Assembly (NCBI RefSeq): GCF_041260155.1
Contig: NC_091943.1
Coordinates: forward strand, 19,832,783 to 19,896,782
Reading direction: 5' to 3'
Length of the DNA: 64,000 nt
DNA from: Ptychodera flava
Lineage: Eukaryota; Hemichordata; Enteropneusta; Ptychoderidae
A model generated the notes under the pieces. That model worked only from the letters and a program-made list of their open reading frames with translations, did no database searches and was not told where the DNA came from. The position numbers and the translations under genes were made by a program. Shown one piece after another: positions 34,208 to 47,900 of the stretch (within the stretch, counting starts at the first letter, position 1; each line of letters opens with the position of its first letter).

Positions 34208-36110
34208 TAGTCGGGTCGGAAGGTAGGGTTCCCATGCACCCCATGGATGTATTTTTTAACCTACATTTTTGTAATCCTTAGGGTCTATATTTAATGAATT
34301 TTGATGTTCCCAAAATCAAATCGTGTCCCATGGGGTTCATTTGGCGCCATCTTTGCCGCCATCTTGGCCGCCATCTTGGATTTCAACGATGGGGTAGGGG
34401 TCACGTATCTACCGCTCGACGGAAACAGAAACAATAAAATACTATAAACGTTACATTTTTAGAAAGCCAAGATCATGGCCTTTTCATTGATATATAACTT
34501 AATAGGGATTAATTAATATTCGAACGTCAATTAGACTTTATATCGGTCATTGGCCGATAAATCGTAAAATTTGCGAAATTTCACACGCAATAATTAAGTT
34601 CCCGTTCCTCCAAACAATTTTTCATAAGGTATTTAAATATTTTTTGGAAGAACTCAGTGCAATAAACAAGAAAACAACATTAAAAGTATGTGTCTTGAGA
34701 TTTAGTGGGTGCATGAGCTTGTTTTCTTATTACGCGGTATGCCATATATCCGTGTGTAACATAAGGGGTAGGGGTAATGTTTCCCTTTCTGTTTCGAATC
34801 ATGAATGATGAAACCATAAAAATGTTACATTTTTTGAAAGTGCTGCATCAGACCTTTCTAAAAATATATAGATTTATGGGGAAAAATTGCATATTAAAAA
34901 GTTACAAAGCTTAAACCTTTCGGTTTGTGTCGATTTTAAGTGATTTTTTAAGAACGAAATTACAACATATGGTGTAGGGGTAATGTTTCCCTTTCTGCCT
35001 CGAACCATGAATTACGAAACCATATAAATGTTATACTGTTTGAAAGCTCTGAAATTGGCCTTTCCAAACATGTATAGTTTTATTGGGAAAAGTCCATATT
35101 TTAAAGTTACAAAGCTTATGCCTTTCAGTTTGTGTCAAATTTAAGTGATTTTTTAAGAACGAAATTACAACATATGGGGTAGGGGTAATGTTTCCCTTTC
35201 TGCCTCGAACCATGAATTATGAAACCATATAAATGTTATACTGTTTAAAAGCTCTGAAATTGGCCTTTCCAAACATGTATAGTTTTATTGGAAAAGTCCA
35301 TATTTTAAAGTTACAAAGCTTAACCTTTCAGTTTGTGTCAATTTTAAGTGATTTGTTACAAAGCTTAAACCTTTCGGTTTGTGTCAATTTTAAGTGATTT
35401 TTTTAAACAAAATTATAATATAAGGGGTAGGGGTAATGTTTCCCGTTCTGCCTTGAACCATGAATTATGAAACCATATAAATGTTATACTGTTTGAAAGC
35501 TCTGAAATAGGCCTTTCCAAACATGTATAGTTTTATTGGGAAAAGTCCATATTTTAAAGTTACAAAGCTTATGCCTTTCAGTTTGTGTCAATTTTAAGTG
35601 ATTTTTTTAAACAAAATTATAATATAAGGGGTAGGGGTAATGTTTCCCGTTCTGCCTTGAACCATGAATTATGAAACCATATAAATGTTATACTGTTTGA
35701 AAGCTCTGAAATTGGCCTTTCCAAACATGTATAGTTTTATTGGGAAAAGTTGCATATTTTAAAGTTACAAAGCTTAAGCCTTTCAGTTTGTGTCAATTTT
35801 AAGTGATTTTTTTGAACAATATGCACAAAACAGTTAGTCCGTTGGCCAGGTATCGAAATCATCCCCTCTAAGGCATTTTACCCACTATAATTTTCTGTTA
35901 GCTAGTATTCTCAGCTGTCATAATCTGTTTATTTTCCATTTAACTGATGGTGTGTGAGAGTGTAACGACTTGTTTTGTGAAGGGCTGTCACGCCCTCCGT
36001 AGTAAAATAGGAATGGGTTAGGGGTAACATATTTACCGCTAGTCGGAAACAAAAACAAAAAAGTACCATAAACAATACATTCTTAGAAAGCCCAGATATA
36101 AGCTTTTTAC
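34208..36110 (+). repeat. Left inverted arm with ~200-bp tandem units
   Basis: GGGGTAGGGGTAATGTTTCC recurs at about 34774, 34973, 35177, 35424 and 35627. Units also share CATATAAATGTTATACTG and GGCCTTTCCAAACATG. Confidence 0.85.
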
Positions 36111-36133
36111 TTTTTTGATAATTATTCGACTTT

Positions 36134-36188
36134 AGATGGCGCCAATATTCCGTATGTACATGGCGCCATATTCCGTATGTACATGGCG
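36134..36188 (+). repeat. 23-bp tandem duplication
   Basis: GGCGCCAATATTCCGTATG plus TACAT is repeated directly as GGCGCCATATTCCGTATG plus TACAT, just inside the left arm. Confidence 0.85.
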
Positions 36189-39100
36189 GTCAGCAGCTGA
36201 ATCATTCACATAACAAACGTTGATATGGCCTGAAACTTCGGTAAATTCATTCAAGCAAACTCTTGTTTGATTAAGTTGATAGTTTTCCTTTCTTTTTATT
36301 TCGAGTATTTGCCATGGCATGACTGAAACGAACCTTGAAACGAAGGCTGTACGTATCTATATTAGTCCGAGCCTGAGCGTGATCTGAGAGCAAACAGATC
36401 CGCAGATAATGCGAACGATCGCAACCGTTACCAACAGCTCATTATGCAGAGCCATGCCCCAAAACGCCCAACCATACTTGGCACTAATCATGATCCCAGT
36501 CCATTTCGAGCCGGGCTTTAAGGGAAGTGCAGTGGCCTTTGAAAGACCCTTTGGTTTGGTTTTGTACCGTAGTATGAAGAAAACCCGACCTGTCGTCGTT
36601 GCTGTGAATGTTTGTGTTGTTTTTAGCCTCTTTTATTGCCTATTTGAAGAATCGTCTTTGCAGCCTTCCATCCTGCGTTCTGTGTAGCGAGTGTCTTCGA
36701 TCGCTCTCTTAAGTTTGTGATGTACAACTGTCTTGAGTCCCGGTGCTTTATTGGGTGTAGAGGTAAATAGTTAGAGATCAGGGTGATAAATTGGTTGCCG
36801 CAGTGTCTTTCCAGGTGTTGCCACTTTTGAAGGATTCAACACTCGGTATTTTGGCCTGGTAAGTATTCTTTAAGGTGTACCTGTAGGCTACGTGGTACTG
36901 AATAGGGGCCACTTAGGTTTCAACACATTCGATACTCTTGGCTTTCGCTTATACCCCGTTGTATGAGTAACTGGGATCGGAAATGGGAAAGGCTTAATTA
37001 ATATCCATCTTTGCTATAATTAATTCTCGTTTGGCTTACAGATGGCCACCTCTACTTGTTTTCGGTGAAAATTTGACTTTCAATTGGACAAAACATTGAG
37101 TATGACTTTCTTCTGTGTGTTATTTAGGCCTATGAAAAATATGAAAATTGCATATGTATTGTTGTCAAATATCTCAAATCTTAGATTGAAGAGATAGGCT
37201 TAGGCTTCCCTGTAATCATACAAATGAGTTAAATGGGAATTTATTGGAGTAGATTACAGTAATCGAAGAGAATGGTTGACACTATAGAAAGACTTATCTC
37301 GGATTGCGGGGACCTAACTATAAAAGAACAGCACAGAATACTTGCCGGATGTATTGACTGTTCATGTATAGTACAGGCTAGTACAACATGGAATGTAAAA
37401 CATACAAATCAAAGAAGTGGCAAATTTTCTCAACTTTTCACAAAGTTTATATTCCATCATTACTATCAGGATTAGGATTTTCCCAATCTATAAATAAGCT
37501 ATTACTTGATTACACCTTGATTCAGCATGACTAACATTTTGCATTTGCCACGCAACCATGCAGCCATGCCCGTTCCTGGGATCGCGAACAATGCCTTTAA
37601 CGAAGCTTTTGAACGCTTTTTGTGAATTGTGTAAGAATGTCCTCTCTGTGGAGTATAATGTGTGAAGCCGTTGTCTAGCTCGCTTGACTCTGATGATTAT
37701 GTTGATTATTTTTTCTCAGCTGCTGGTGGCTGATCTAGCTCGAAAGTTAGATCAATCTAGTCTCTCTGATTCGATCATGCTGGTGGGAATGGTATCTTCA
37801 AGCATTGACCCTAAAACGTCCGTTTGTAGGGTCTTTGCTTCAAAGACGTCAGGGTCTAACATTGTTAAATGTCATCCATGATAAGAAACTAATGATAGAT
37901 TCACTCACAAGGCATTTTAAACATTGAGGTGTCAATGGGAATATAAGCCTTTTTAGTCATTTTCTGAGGTTTGTCTCGCCTTCTTATTGCTTGGTGTAGA
38001 GAGTGTTTGTTCGCCTTCTGTTTACTATTTAGTTGCGTAATTTGAATGCGTTCTGTGACATTTGGCTTTTCGGGTTTTAGTTCCAGAATTATTTTGCTAT
38101 TGAATTTTAGTACCTAGTCGAAAATGTAATCCCCCTTGGGAGTATATAGTGTTCTGCGTTGTAAAATAATTTCGAAAAATTGGTTATGATCTCTTGTTTT
38201 TCTGTAAGGAAGGTAAAGTGTTGTCGATCCATCTTATCTTATTATGGAGAAGCTATATTGTGGATTAATGGTGATTGGTTTTCAGCGATAAAAGATTCTC
38301 TCGTGTTCCCGTGTGGTATTAAAAGTAACACTATTAATAGTGAGCTCTGATTTGCCCAGACGGTCACGTGACTGTGCATGTATTTACGATATACTGTAAA
38401 GTTGGCATTCCTATCTCCAAAGTGGGTTTCTTTCACATTGTTTGTATTTTCATCACAAGTTTCAATATACTGATATAATATAGCGATAAACAACCCCTAT
38501 AAGTTGGGTACACCACTCGAGCTCGGTTTTGACCATTTCACTCCTTATACACACGACTGAAGTTCGTGCGTATATGTTGTTTACCGGTCGAAACCGTGTG
38601 GTATCCTTTCAAAGTGGTGCTTTATTGCTTATATATCTCTCGCGATACAATTAAAGAAAAGGGATTGATTGTTGCTGCTGTCATATCAACTTTGCATGAC
38701 GACTATGACATCCAATTTAGTGTTTGTGGGTTTGGAATATATAATTTTTGACATATTATAGCTGTTAACTTTCTTTCCCTAATTTGAGTTATTGAAATGA
38801 GTAAAACGTCTTTTATAACCACTATTTTAGCTTTTTAGTGCTATTCAATGCTATAGAGTATTTTTCTATGTTCCTTTTAACAAGTAAATGTCAGTAAAGT
38901 AACACAAACTTTTGAGTTTAGGCATTGTCACTGCATCATTTTTGAGTTTACCCCATCAAGCCATATCTTGTTGGAAAAACAACTGCGTTAGTGTTTAGAG
39001 AGATGATATTTATGTGGCTTCCTTATTCGCTGCGTTTGGTAGGAGAGGAAACATTACCCATACCCCTATCCCTTAAATGTATATTATAGAGGGATGTACG

Positions 39101-39359
39101 GCATACCATATATTAGGTAAACAATCGACGCACCCCATAAGTCTCAAGAAGATACACTCTTTTAATGATTTGACTTCTCTATTGCATTAAGTTCTTTCAA
39201 ATGATATATAAATACCTTGTAAAAATTGTTTGGAGGAACATGAACTTAATTATTGGGTTTGAAATTAAGCAAATTTTACAATTTACATTTCATGTCCGAT
39301 ATAAAATCTAATCGATTTTTGAATATCGATTTATCCCCATTTAGTTGTATACCAATGGT

Positions 39360-41199
39360 AAGGGGATTATCTGGGCTTTCTAAGAATGTATTGTTTATGG
39401 TACTTTTTTGTTTTTGTTTCGACTAGCGGTAAATATGTTACCCCTAACCCATTCCTATTTTACTACGGAGGGCAGTGACAGCCCTTCACAAACAAGTCGT
39501 TACACTCTCACACACCATCAGTTAAATGCAAAATAAGCAGATTATGACAGCTGAGAATACTAGCTAACAGAAAATCATAGTGGGTAAAATGCCTTAAAGG
39601 GGATGATTTCGATACCTGGCCAACGGACTAACTGTTTTGTGCATATTGTTCAAAAAATCACTTAAAATTTACACAAACTGGACGGCTTAAGCTTTGTAAC
39701 TTTAAATATGCAATTTTCCTCCAATGAAACTATACATGTTTGGAAAGGCCAATTTCAGAGCTTTCAAACGGTATAACATTTATATGGTTTCATAATTCAT
39801 GGTTCAAGGCAGAACGGGAAACATTACCCTACCCCTTATATTATAATTTTGTTTAAAAAATCACTTAAAATTGACACAAACTGAAAGGCATAAGCTTTGT
39901 AACTTTAAAATATGGACTTTTCCCAATAAAACTATACATGTTTGAGAAGGCCAATTTCAGAGCTTTCAAACAGTATAACATTTATATGGTTTCATAATTC
40001 ATAATTCGAGGCAGAAAGGGAAACATTACCCCTACCCCATATGTTGTAATTTCGTTCTTAAAAATGACTTAAAATTGACACAAACTGAAAGGTTTAAGCT
40101 TTGTAACTTTAAAATATGGACTTTTCCCAATAAAACTATACATTTTGGAAAGGCCAATTTCAGAGCTTTTAAACAGTATAACATTTATATGGTTTCATAA
40201 TTCATGGTTCGAGGCAGAAAGGGAAACATTACCCCTACCCCATATGTTGTAATTTCGTTCTTAAAAAATCACTTAAAATTGACACAAGCTGAAAGGCATA
40301 AGCTTTGTAAGTTTAAATATGGACTTTTCCAATAAAACTATACATGTTTGGAAAGGCCAATTTCAAAGATTTCAAACAGTGTAACATTTATATGGTTTCG
40401 TAATTCATGATTCGAGCAGAAAGGGAAACATTACCCTACCCCATATGTTGTAATTTCGTTCTTAAAAATTACTTGAAATCGACACAAACCGAAAGGTTTA
40501 AGCTTTGTAACTTTTACTATGCAACTTTTCCCCATAAACTATATATTTTTAGAAAGGTCTGATGCAGCACTTTCAAAAAATGTAACATTTTTATGTTTCA
40601 TCATTCATGATTCGAAACAGAAAGGGAAACATTTACCCCTACCCCTTATGTTACACACGGATATGTGGCATACCGCGTAATAAGAAAACAAGCTCATGCA
40701 CCCACTAAATCTCAAGACACATACTTTTATGTTGTTTTTCTTGTTTATTGCACTGAGTTCTTCAAAAAATATATAAATACCTTATGAAAAATTGTTTGGA
40801 GGAACGGGAACTTAATTATTGGGTGTGAAATTTAGCAAATTTTACGATTTACGGCCAATGGCCGATATAAAGTCTAATCGACGTTCGAATATTAATTAAT
40901 CCCTATTAAGTTATATATCAATGAAAAGGCCATGATCTTGGCTTTCTAAAAATGTAACGTTTATAGTATTTTATTGTTTCTGTTTCCGTCGAGCGGTAGA
41001 TACGTGACCCCTACCCCATTGTTGAAATCCAAGATGGCGGCCAAGATGGCGGCAAAGATGGCGCCAAATGAACCCCATGGGACACGATTTGATTTTGGGA
41101 ACATCAAAATTCATTAAATATAGACCCTAAGGATTACAAAAATGTAGTTAAAAAAATACATCCATGGGGTGCATGGGAACCCTACTTCCGACTAGACTA
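39360..41199 (-). repeat. Right inverted arm with ~200-bp tandem units
   Basis: Reverse complement of the left arm, with the unit motif GGAAACATTACCCCTACCCC recurring at about 39810, 40018, 40223, 40424 and 40626 (some copies one C short). The arms differ by scattered substitutions and small indels, so they are not freshly copied. Confidence 0.85.
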
Positions 41200-41983
41200 T
41201 ATACACCTGTTTACTATAAAATTAATCGAAATTCCTTTAAATTCAATTGAATACACATATAACTTACGATCTTTAGAGAAAGTAGAATAACAAGCTTATA
41301 GTATAATAACTCTGGAATTCACTGAAAGTCGATTATTCGCAAGAAATTATATAAAATTACGAATACTGTACGTCTCTTTGCACAACGGTATTATTTGACC
41401 ATGAGGCTACGATTGTAGTTCAATAATAGCGAATCGGTTCATCTGCTGATTGCTAAAATCTCAGGAATAAACTCTTGAAATATCATAAACGAAAAGCAAC
41501 AAATAATTTAAATGTCTTAAGTATTGAAAATGTAATAACGAAAGTTTTTATCAACTGTCTAGTTTAATATTGGAATATTACGTGAATATATGTTGAATAC
41601 ACAAGAACACATTCATTTTACACCATAAAAACTCTAAGTTTCAAAGATAATAATTGCATGGTTACAAAAGATGAAAAAAGACTATACCTTTACATCTAAC
41701 TTGGTTTTAAAAGAAGTGCTTTGGCCACATCACTTTTTGCATGAAAACTATGATAAAGTATTTTTACCAGATATTATTTCTCACTACAGGTACAATAGAG
41801 TTATCTGTACAAAAGCACTGAACGGAATTTCGGATGTAGACTGTATACACACTCTTGGAAACAGTGCTGGTGGTGACTTTACCGTTTTTTGTAATAGTGT
41901 ACTAGGTATGTATTTTTGCGGAATGATTCGACCTTTATCTTATACCATCTCCCATGTGTTTTGGTAATATGCTTCATACATTC
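41200..41983. other. Region downstream of TRAF copy A
   Basis: AT-rich. A 98-codon plus-strand frame (41671-41967) has no recognisable motif. No clear polyadenylation hexamer was seen for the minus-strand TRAF gene. Confidence 0.4.
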
Positions 41984-44900
41984 TTACAAATCGCTAGTAT
42001 CGACAATAATTCGAAGAAAAGCCACATCCTGCTTGACATAGGCATTATCGCTGCCATCAAGTAGGTTAAGCGGTAGAAAGAGAGGACAGCCAGACGCGAT
42101 ATTTAGATCACTGGTCGGGCGCTGGAAAGAACTGGAATTTGGATCTGGCCGAAATGCATCGATCATATGCTCCTTGTTGTTCTGGTCGATCCACATAAAC
42201 GTAACTTTCTGCCTGAATGGCCATCTTAAGATGGCGTCGTACTCTCCCTTCATGATGACGAAGAAAAGTGAAACGTGGTTTCCTTTTCCCATACCATCAC
42301 CGTTGAGATACACCCTGGCGCACATCTTGTAACCGAATCGACTTGTGAAGAAGTAAGGAGAGTATAGCGATAACGTACGGCCTGATATAGCATCTCGTCT
42401 CTTCCTTGCGAAGTCGGTTATTTTCCACGTTAGGACCCCGTCATAGCTTGCCATTTCTAAGGACTGTATGCGAAGATCATGTTCGGCGAGCGTAACGTCT
42501 TTCAGTGCCATCACCTTATCTTGTGCCTTGAGTTTGTTCATCATTGCTTCGAGACGTTCTTTAAACCGTTTGTCTTCTTCCATCGCTGCCCGTATGGCTG
42601 CTGCCAATCTTTCTACCTCTCTGCTCAAGACAGCGACCACGCCCTCGGAATTTGTCGCCCTTGTTTCTAGAACATCGATTTTGTTTTTTATCTCCACTGC
42701 TATGTTTTTAGTTTTTCCAGCTGACGAGGTACGCTTTCCGAATCTTCCAGCGCCGGAGAATGGGTCGCTCTCTCGTTCACTTTCTTCAAATCATTCTCAA
42801 GGTCTTTTACGCGAGCTTGTAGAATTTCGACTGAGTTCTGATGTTGTGTAACAAGCGCGGTCGTTTTGTTGATATGTCGAGTATTTCTTTTGTAACTCTC
42901 AGAAAATGACTTTACTTTGATCGTCTCGGTTAAAAGTAATTGCATGTGCACTTCCACTGCTCCATCACCGTGTTCTGCCTCTTTGCCACGCTCAACCTGA
43001 CAAAATAATTTAGATCAAATTGGTTGATTTTAATGACAAAAGCAACGGGATTTAAGGACAAAGTAAGTAATGATCCCTGTTACCCTGTAATCCCGGTTCG
43101 TAAAGCCTGCGTAAACGATTGCTGTCATGGAAACCGGACGCTTAAGCTCTTGCACAATTACTGGTTGATGATCTTATTATAGTTAAATACCGAGTCCTGG
43201 GACATATTGAATAACGAATTTCATGTTCCCGTTATAAGAATTAATCGCAAATTATCTACATCTTTATCAAACATACATGACTATGGACGTAGTTATAACA
43301 GGAAACTTAAACTTGCTCAATAATATCATTAGTTGACAAAGTACATGTATCTTTGTTAAGATAGTACACACACCAAACTGAAACAAATCACACCATTCCC
43401 TAAGTCTTTCGAAATTAAGAATAGATAACAAGAGTCACCTTGCAAACTTTGACACCAAAGAACAATTTACCAATATTTTCTGAAAATTGAAATTTCAAAA
43501 TGGCCACCATCCTAATGTTATGGCAAATTTTAATTTTCAAAAAACTAAGCCGAGGAAAAATTACCCACTCCATGACCTTCAAAATGAGCGTCTGTAAACG
43601 GTAGGCCAAAGAATATTTTAAAGTTCGAAAGTCTGAATATCTGTCCCCTCCCTTAATGAGGTAAGTGAATGCCATTGGGCGTTTAGCTTCTTGCTGTTAT
43701 AATACATTACAAAGTATAAATGGAGTAAACAAAGTGACTTAATGGGGACACTAGCTTCTAGGGCACGTTTTCTTAAAAGGGACCATTTCAAACTCTATCT
43801 TTAGAAGTGCATTATGAAATATAAATAAAATTAAATATGTAAACCTGACTTGATCACTGTCAATTCTAACAACAAAGCGTAGTATTATATGACTTGAGTG
43901 GTTGTGCAGCAGTGGTTACGCTGCTTTATTGTCTACCAGGAATCTCCTTTCTCTGATATCTGACTTTGTATTTAGTCACAAGGAAGAGTACTGATCTCAG
44001 CTAGTTTGCATCTATACATACCGTTTCATTACAGCCAATTTTATGGAACTTGCACCACTCTCGATATCGTGCGCAGTCGCCTCTCGAAGGATCTGTGTGT
44101 TCTTGCAGCTGATACATGAGACATAAGAGATAATATATTTAAATATCGCTGACGTTAGTGACGATAATTGTTTACGAACAGTGTCATCTATAAGAAGACA
44201 ATAATGGATTGAAAAGTCAAATCTCACATGCCATGAACAAAGGTCACAAGGTCACAAGATCAGGTCTTTACATTTCTTACTATTGTACGATTATTGCAAG
44301 ATTAATGCTGTACATATGGAATATGCGTTACACTGCAGTTACCATCTTAAGAATTCTCAAAAGGGACATGATAGAAAACAACACGACTTAAGAGATAGTC
44401 AGGCGGAAAGAGAGGTTGAGATGCAATAGTACAAGGAGGTCAGACAGAAAGACAGCCAACGTCACCAAGAGATACTGAGAAAGGCAAGGTAAACCTGTCA
44501 GAGAAGTTGGGGAAAGTGTGACGCTAAAAAGTGGTGATGAAGTTACTGAGGAGAGTGGGAACGATAAATTTACAAGTTGATGACTAACTTTCAACAGACG
44601 AAAAATAGTTTTGACACCATACATTAAAAACGTGCAGAGCGAAAAAAGGCAGAAAATCTTCAAAACTTGACTCACCTTATCTCTTGGGAGTTGTTTGAAA
44701 CAGAACTTGCAAGTGATGGGAAACTTGGCGCACTCTCGTTCATGAATCTTAAAAGAAGCAGTAAGGAGAAATCAGTGCATTAACGACTCGTGTTAACTAC
44801 CTATCAATCAAGTGATACGCAAAATACAAATGTTGAGCTAGAACAGGTAGATAAACTGAAAGATCCGTCGCTCGGGGGCGCTCTCTAAGCCCCCCCACCC

Positions 44901-47900
44901 CTTCCGAGACTTGCAACAATTAGACAAGAACAATCGTGAAGTGAATCCCACACTTTATTATAGTACTTCCTCCGTATAGTTTACCTCTTGAAATTTGGTG
45001 GAAGATTTTCTTATGAATATGCTACATGCCTACAAGCAAATTAACACATTAAGCAAATGAACAGGTTAGACAGAAAGTGAAGAAGAAAGATAGGGGAAAA
45101 CGAAGTACATGCTGTTTCGTTGTCAACAACAGCAAAAAATTGAAGTCGAACATACCTTAATTCCTTTAAAAATTAACAGCACACTGCAGTGTTCACAATT
45201 TATCAGTCTCATAACACAATCTATCTGTATATGTCGTTTAAGATCTCGTCTTTTTACTCGCTGTTTGCAACCACTGGAACATACCACCTCTGCGTATTCA
45301 CACTCTAGTTCATGATTCTACAGGTGAAACAACATGGAGGAAATGCCGATATTTTGAGGTAAATAACGTAAGTTTTATTACTCATGCATATAATTTAAGA
45401 CGTTATGGACGGAAACCCCTGTGTACTCTTACCGTAGTCATGATAACTCCCTGTGATATCTGCATTTTCATGTGCAACGCTGTCTTTGTTCACCATTATC
45501 GGAACTTTTGCCTTAGTAAGGTCAAATAATGCAATAACACGATTGGAACTAATTTGGGATAGTTGGATCTCTATATTTTTCAAATTTCTCAAAAGTGTTA
45601 TGTGCCCTTTAGCCGAATTTTCCGATATTACATATTAATCATAAAAACAAGTGTGTAACTTAAAAAGAAAAGCAGATTAGGTAACATTTGCAGATTAAAT
45701 CTACATTACTTCATCATCCAATTTTCCCAAAATAGTTCCAATCGTGTTCAATAAAGATTATGATAAAACAAACAGCATAAATAGACAAGGTCTTGGGACA
45801 ATGATGAGAATAAACTCAGTTTTGTTACAATTTATAATATAGAATAGTTTCAATGCCACCTCTCGGCGATGGAGTTAGAAGGCAAGTCATCACACACTGA
45901 CGATGGAGATTAATTAATTTGAAAGTGTCTTGTGCCCTCAACGGTATAGCCTATACAGGAACCGATAGATCCCGAGCGAGCATACACTTTACTTTTCGAA
46001 ACTTGCGATAACTTACATATGAAAACTATCTTGTCTTGTTTAAATTTGTACTAAAGCAGCATAATTTTCTCTGATTGTTATGTTCCCGTTTGTGTTCGCG
46101 GCGTTTTTTTATGAGATTTGTATCTCGGCAGATGACACACACTCACTAGTCCTTCGTACTTTATGCTTCTCTCGTAAATCACAGACAAATAGTCTGTGCG
46201 TAAATTTAATACATACAGTAAACCCTCGCTCTAACGACCATGCTTGGGGACAGACAAAACGTTCGTTAAAGTGAGGTCTTCTTTGAAATGAGGGAATTTG
46301 AATCCAGACTGGCCTGGCCCGGGGGACACATTGCACACACGTTATAACTGATAATTCGTACTACTGGTGGTCGGTAGAGCGAGGGATTATACTGTACTCT
46401 GCTTTTACTGCATCAAAATGGCCGCCGACATGTAGCTATAAAATTTAGTTATTACCAGACCCCTTCGCTGTTTCAATGGAAATACCAAAAATTACGATAA
46501 ATCGACACACGGTCGGATGTTTTATTGAATGTCATTTTTACTTAGGATGGCTAAAAAAAAGAATGCATTCTAAGACTTAAACAGAAATGAACACTTCATT
46601 AGCAGCACTGGCGTCATATTGGCATATCATTGTGGTCTGATGTGGCATGACTGACATGGTCGATTGCGTAAAGTGGCGTCTTGTCTACCGTGAAATGTTA
46701 CGGTTCTCATGTCAAGATACAAAAAAGTCTGAAGTATCGATTTGACAATTCAAGACAGCATCGCCGCGCGTGATCACTGAGGTCATACAAAAATAATTGT
46801 AATGATTGTAAATGGGATCTTTGACAGGATATTGAAGCAAGACATACAGCGGCGATTGCAGGAATGATTGGTTTATTTCATAATATATAGGGTAGAACTT
46901 CGGAAATGATTTATAAAGATACATATTATAATCAGAAAACTGGGTATATTTTTTTGTGAGTTCTGAGGGTAGTACACAATACTGCCATTACAGGACACCA
47001 GCCTGGCACCTGGCACCACACCAATAGCAGAACGCTGAATTATTGTAAAATTGCCGAACATTTGCGAAAAATTGTGAAACCAGATGACATTTGTTTCGTT
47101 TCGTTTCAAATGGAGCTTTTGATGTCTATGTACTTTCAATGACATCGACGTTCATGACTGAATGGCTCATCAGACTCTGGGAAACCTCGAAGCTTTCAGA
47201 GAGTAAATTCCTAAAAAACTAGCTACTATTTAACCGCCCTTCGATGCAAACCACATACGGGCTCAATGTGCATCACACTTACTTGCCACAAACAATTCAA
47301 TTTCATGTTTACATGTAGTCGAGGGAAAATTGATAAAATTTCCTGATGGCATGTCTTTGTCACACGGTGTTATTCTTTAGTATCGCATGAATTGATACAA
47401 GGTGCAGAGAAAATGCAGAGAATAGGTAAAGTCATATAGATTAAGAATAGATATCTCTTGAGTCTCTTTCAATTCGGGGCTGTGTGTAAATTTTGTCTGA
47501 TGACAAGAGAAGTAGATTGTAGTTGTGACAGTACAAGAAAGTGAAATTCGATCAGGACTCATACCGGGACTGAATATCAATATTTCATAAATAATCATCC
47601 CAACAAATCTAATTTAATTATTTCAAATGAAGAAAGATGTCAATACCATGTACTTTTCGAATATTCCGGACCAATCACATCCATCATTAGTACATTTAGT
47701 TAGAAGACTCTTCATCTCACGTTTGATGGCAAAATCTTGATAAACCTGAAGTTAAAAATAAAATAAAAAGAAATGTGTAAACATAACAGCCGAACAATAA
47801 AGGTAAAAAGCCAAGCCTGCCTGATTAATCCGTGAATTATCTGCACCTTTTAAATGTTAATTAGAAAGAAATGTACTATGACAGTTATGCCACGAAACTT

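Larger units (their letters stand above)
34208..41199. mobile_element. 7-kb element with ~1.9-kb inverted arms
   Basis: The left end TAGTCGGGTCGGAAGG and right end (reverse complement TAGTCTAGTCGGAAG) start inverted arms of about 1.9 kb (34208-36110 and 39360-41199). In each arm a unit of about 200 bases with GGGGTAGGGGTAATGTTTCC repeats about five times. The outer part carries GCCGCCATCTTGG motifs. The central 3.2 kb has no frame longer than about 92 codons and no recognised transposase. A third, partial copy of the subterminal sequence lies at about 39040-39300. A two-base TA target is possible but unproven. The superfamily is unknown to me. Confidence 0.8.

Noticed and set aside
33858-34244. 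Minus-strand 128-codon tyrosine-rich frame
   Set aside because: Caused by (TAG)n and (AAT)n microsatellites.
34774-35830. Regularly spaced repeats reminiscent of a CRISPR array
   Set aside because: Whole ~200-bp units are repeated without unique spacers, within the arm of a eukaryotic element.
36409-37881. Open frames of 65-92 codons in the centre of the 7-kb element
   Set aside because: No transposase or other domain recognised and no continuity between frames.
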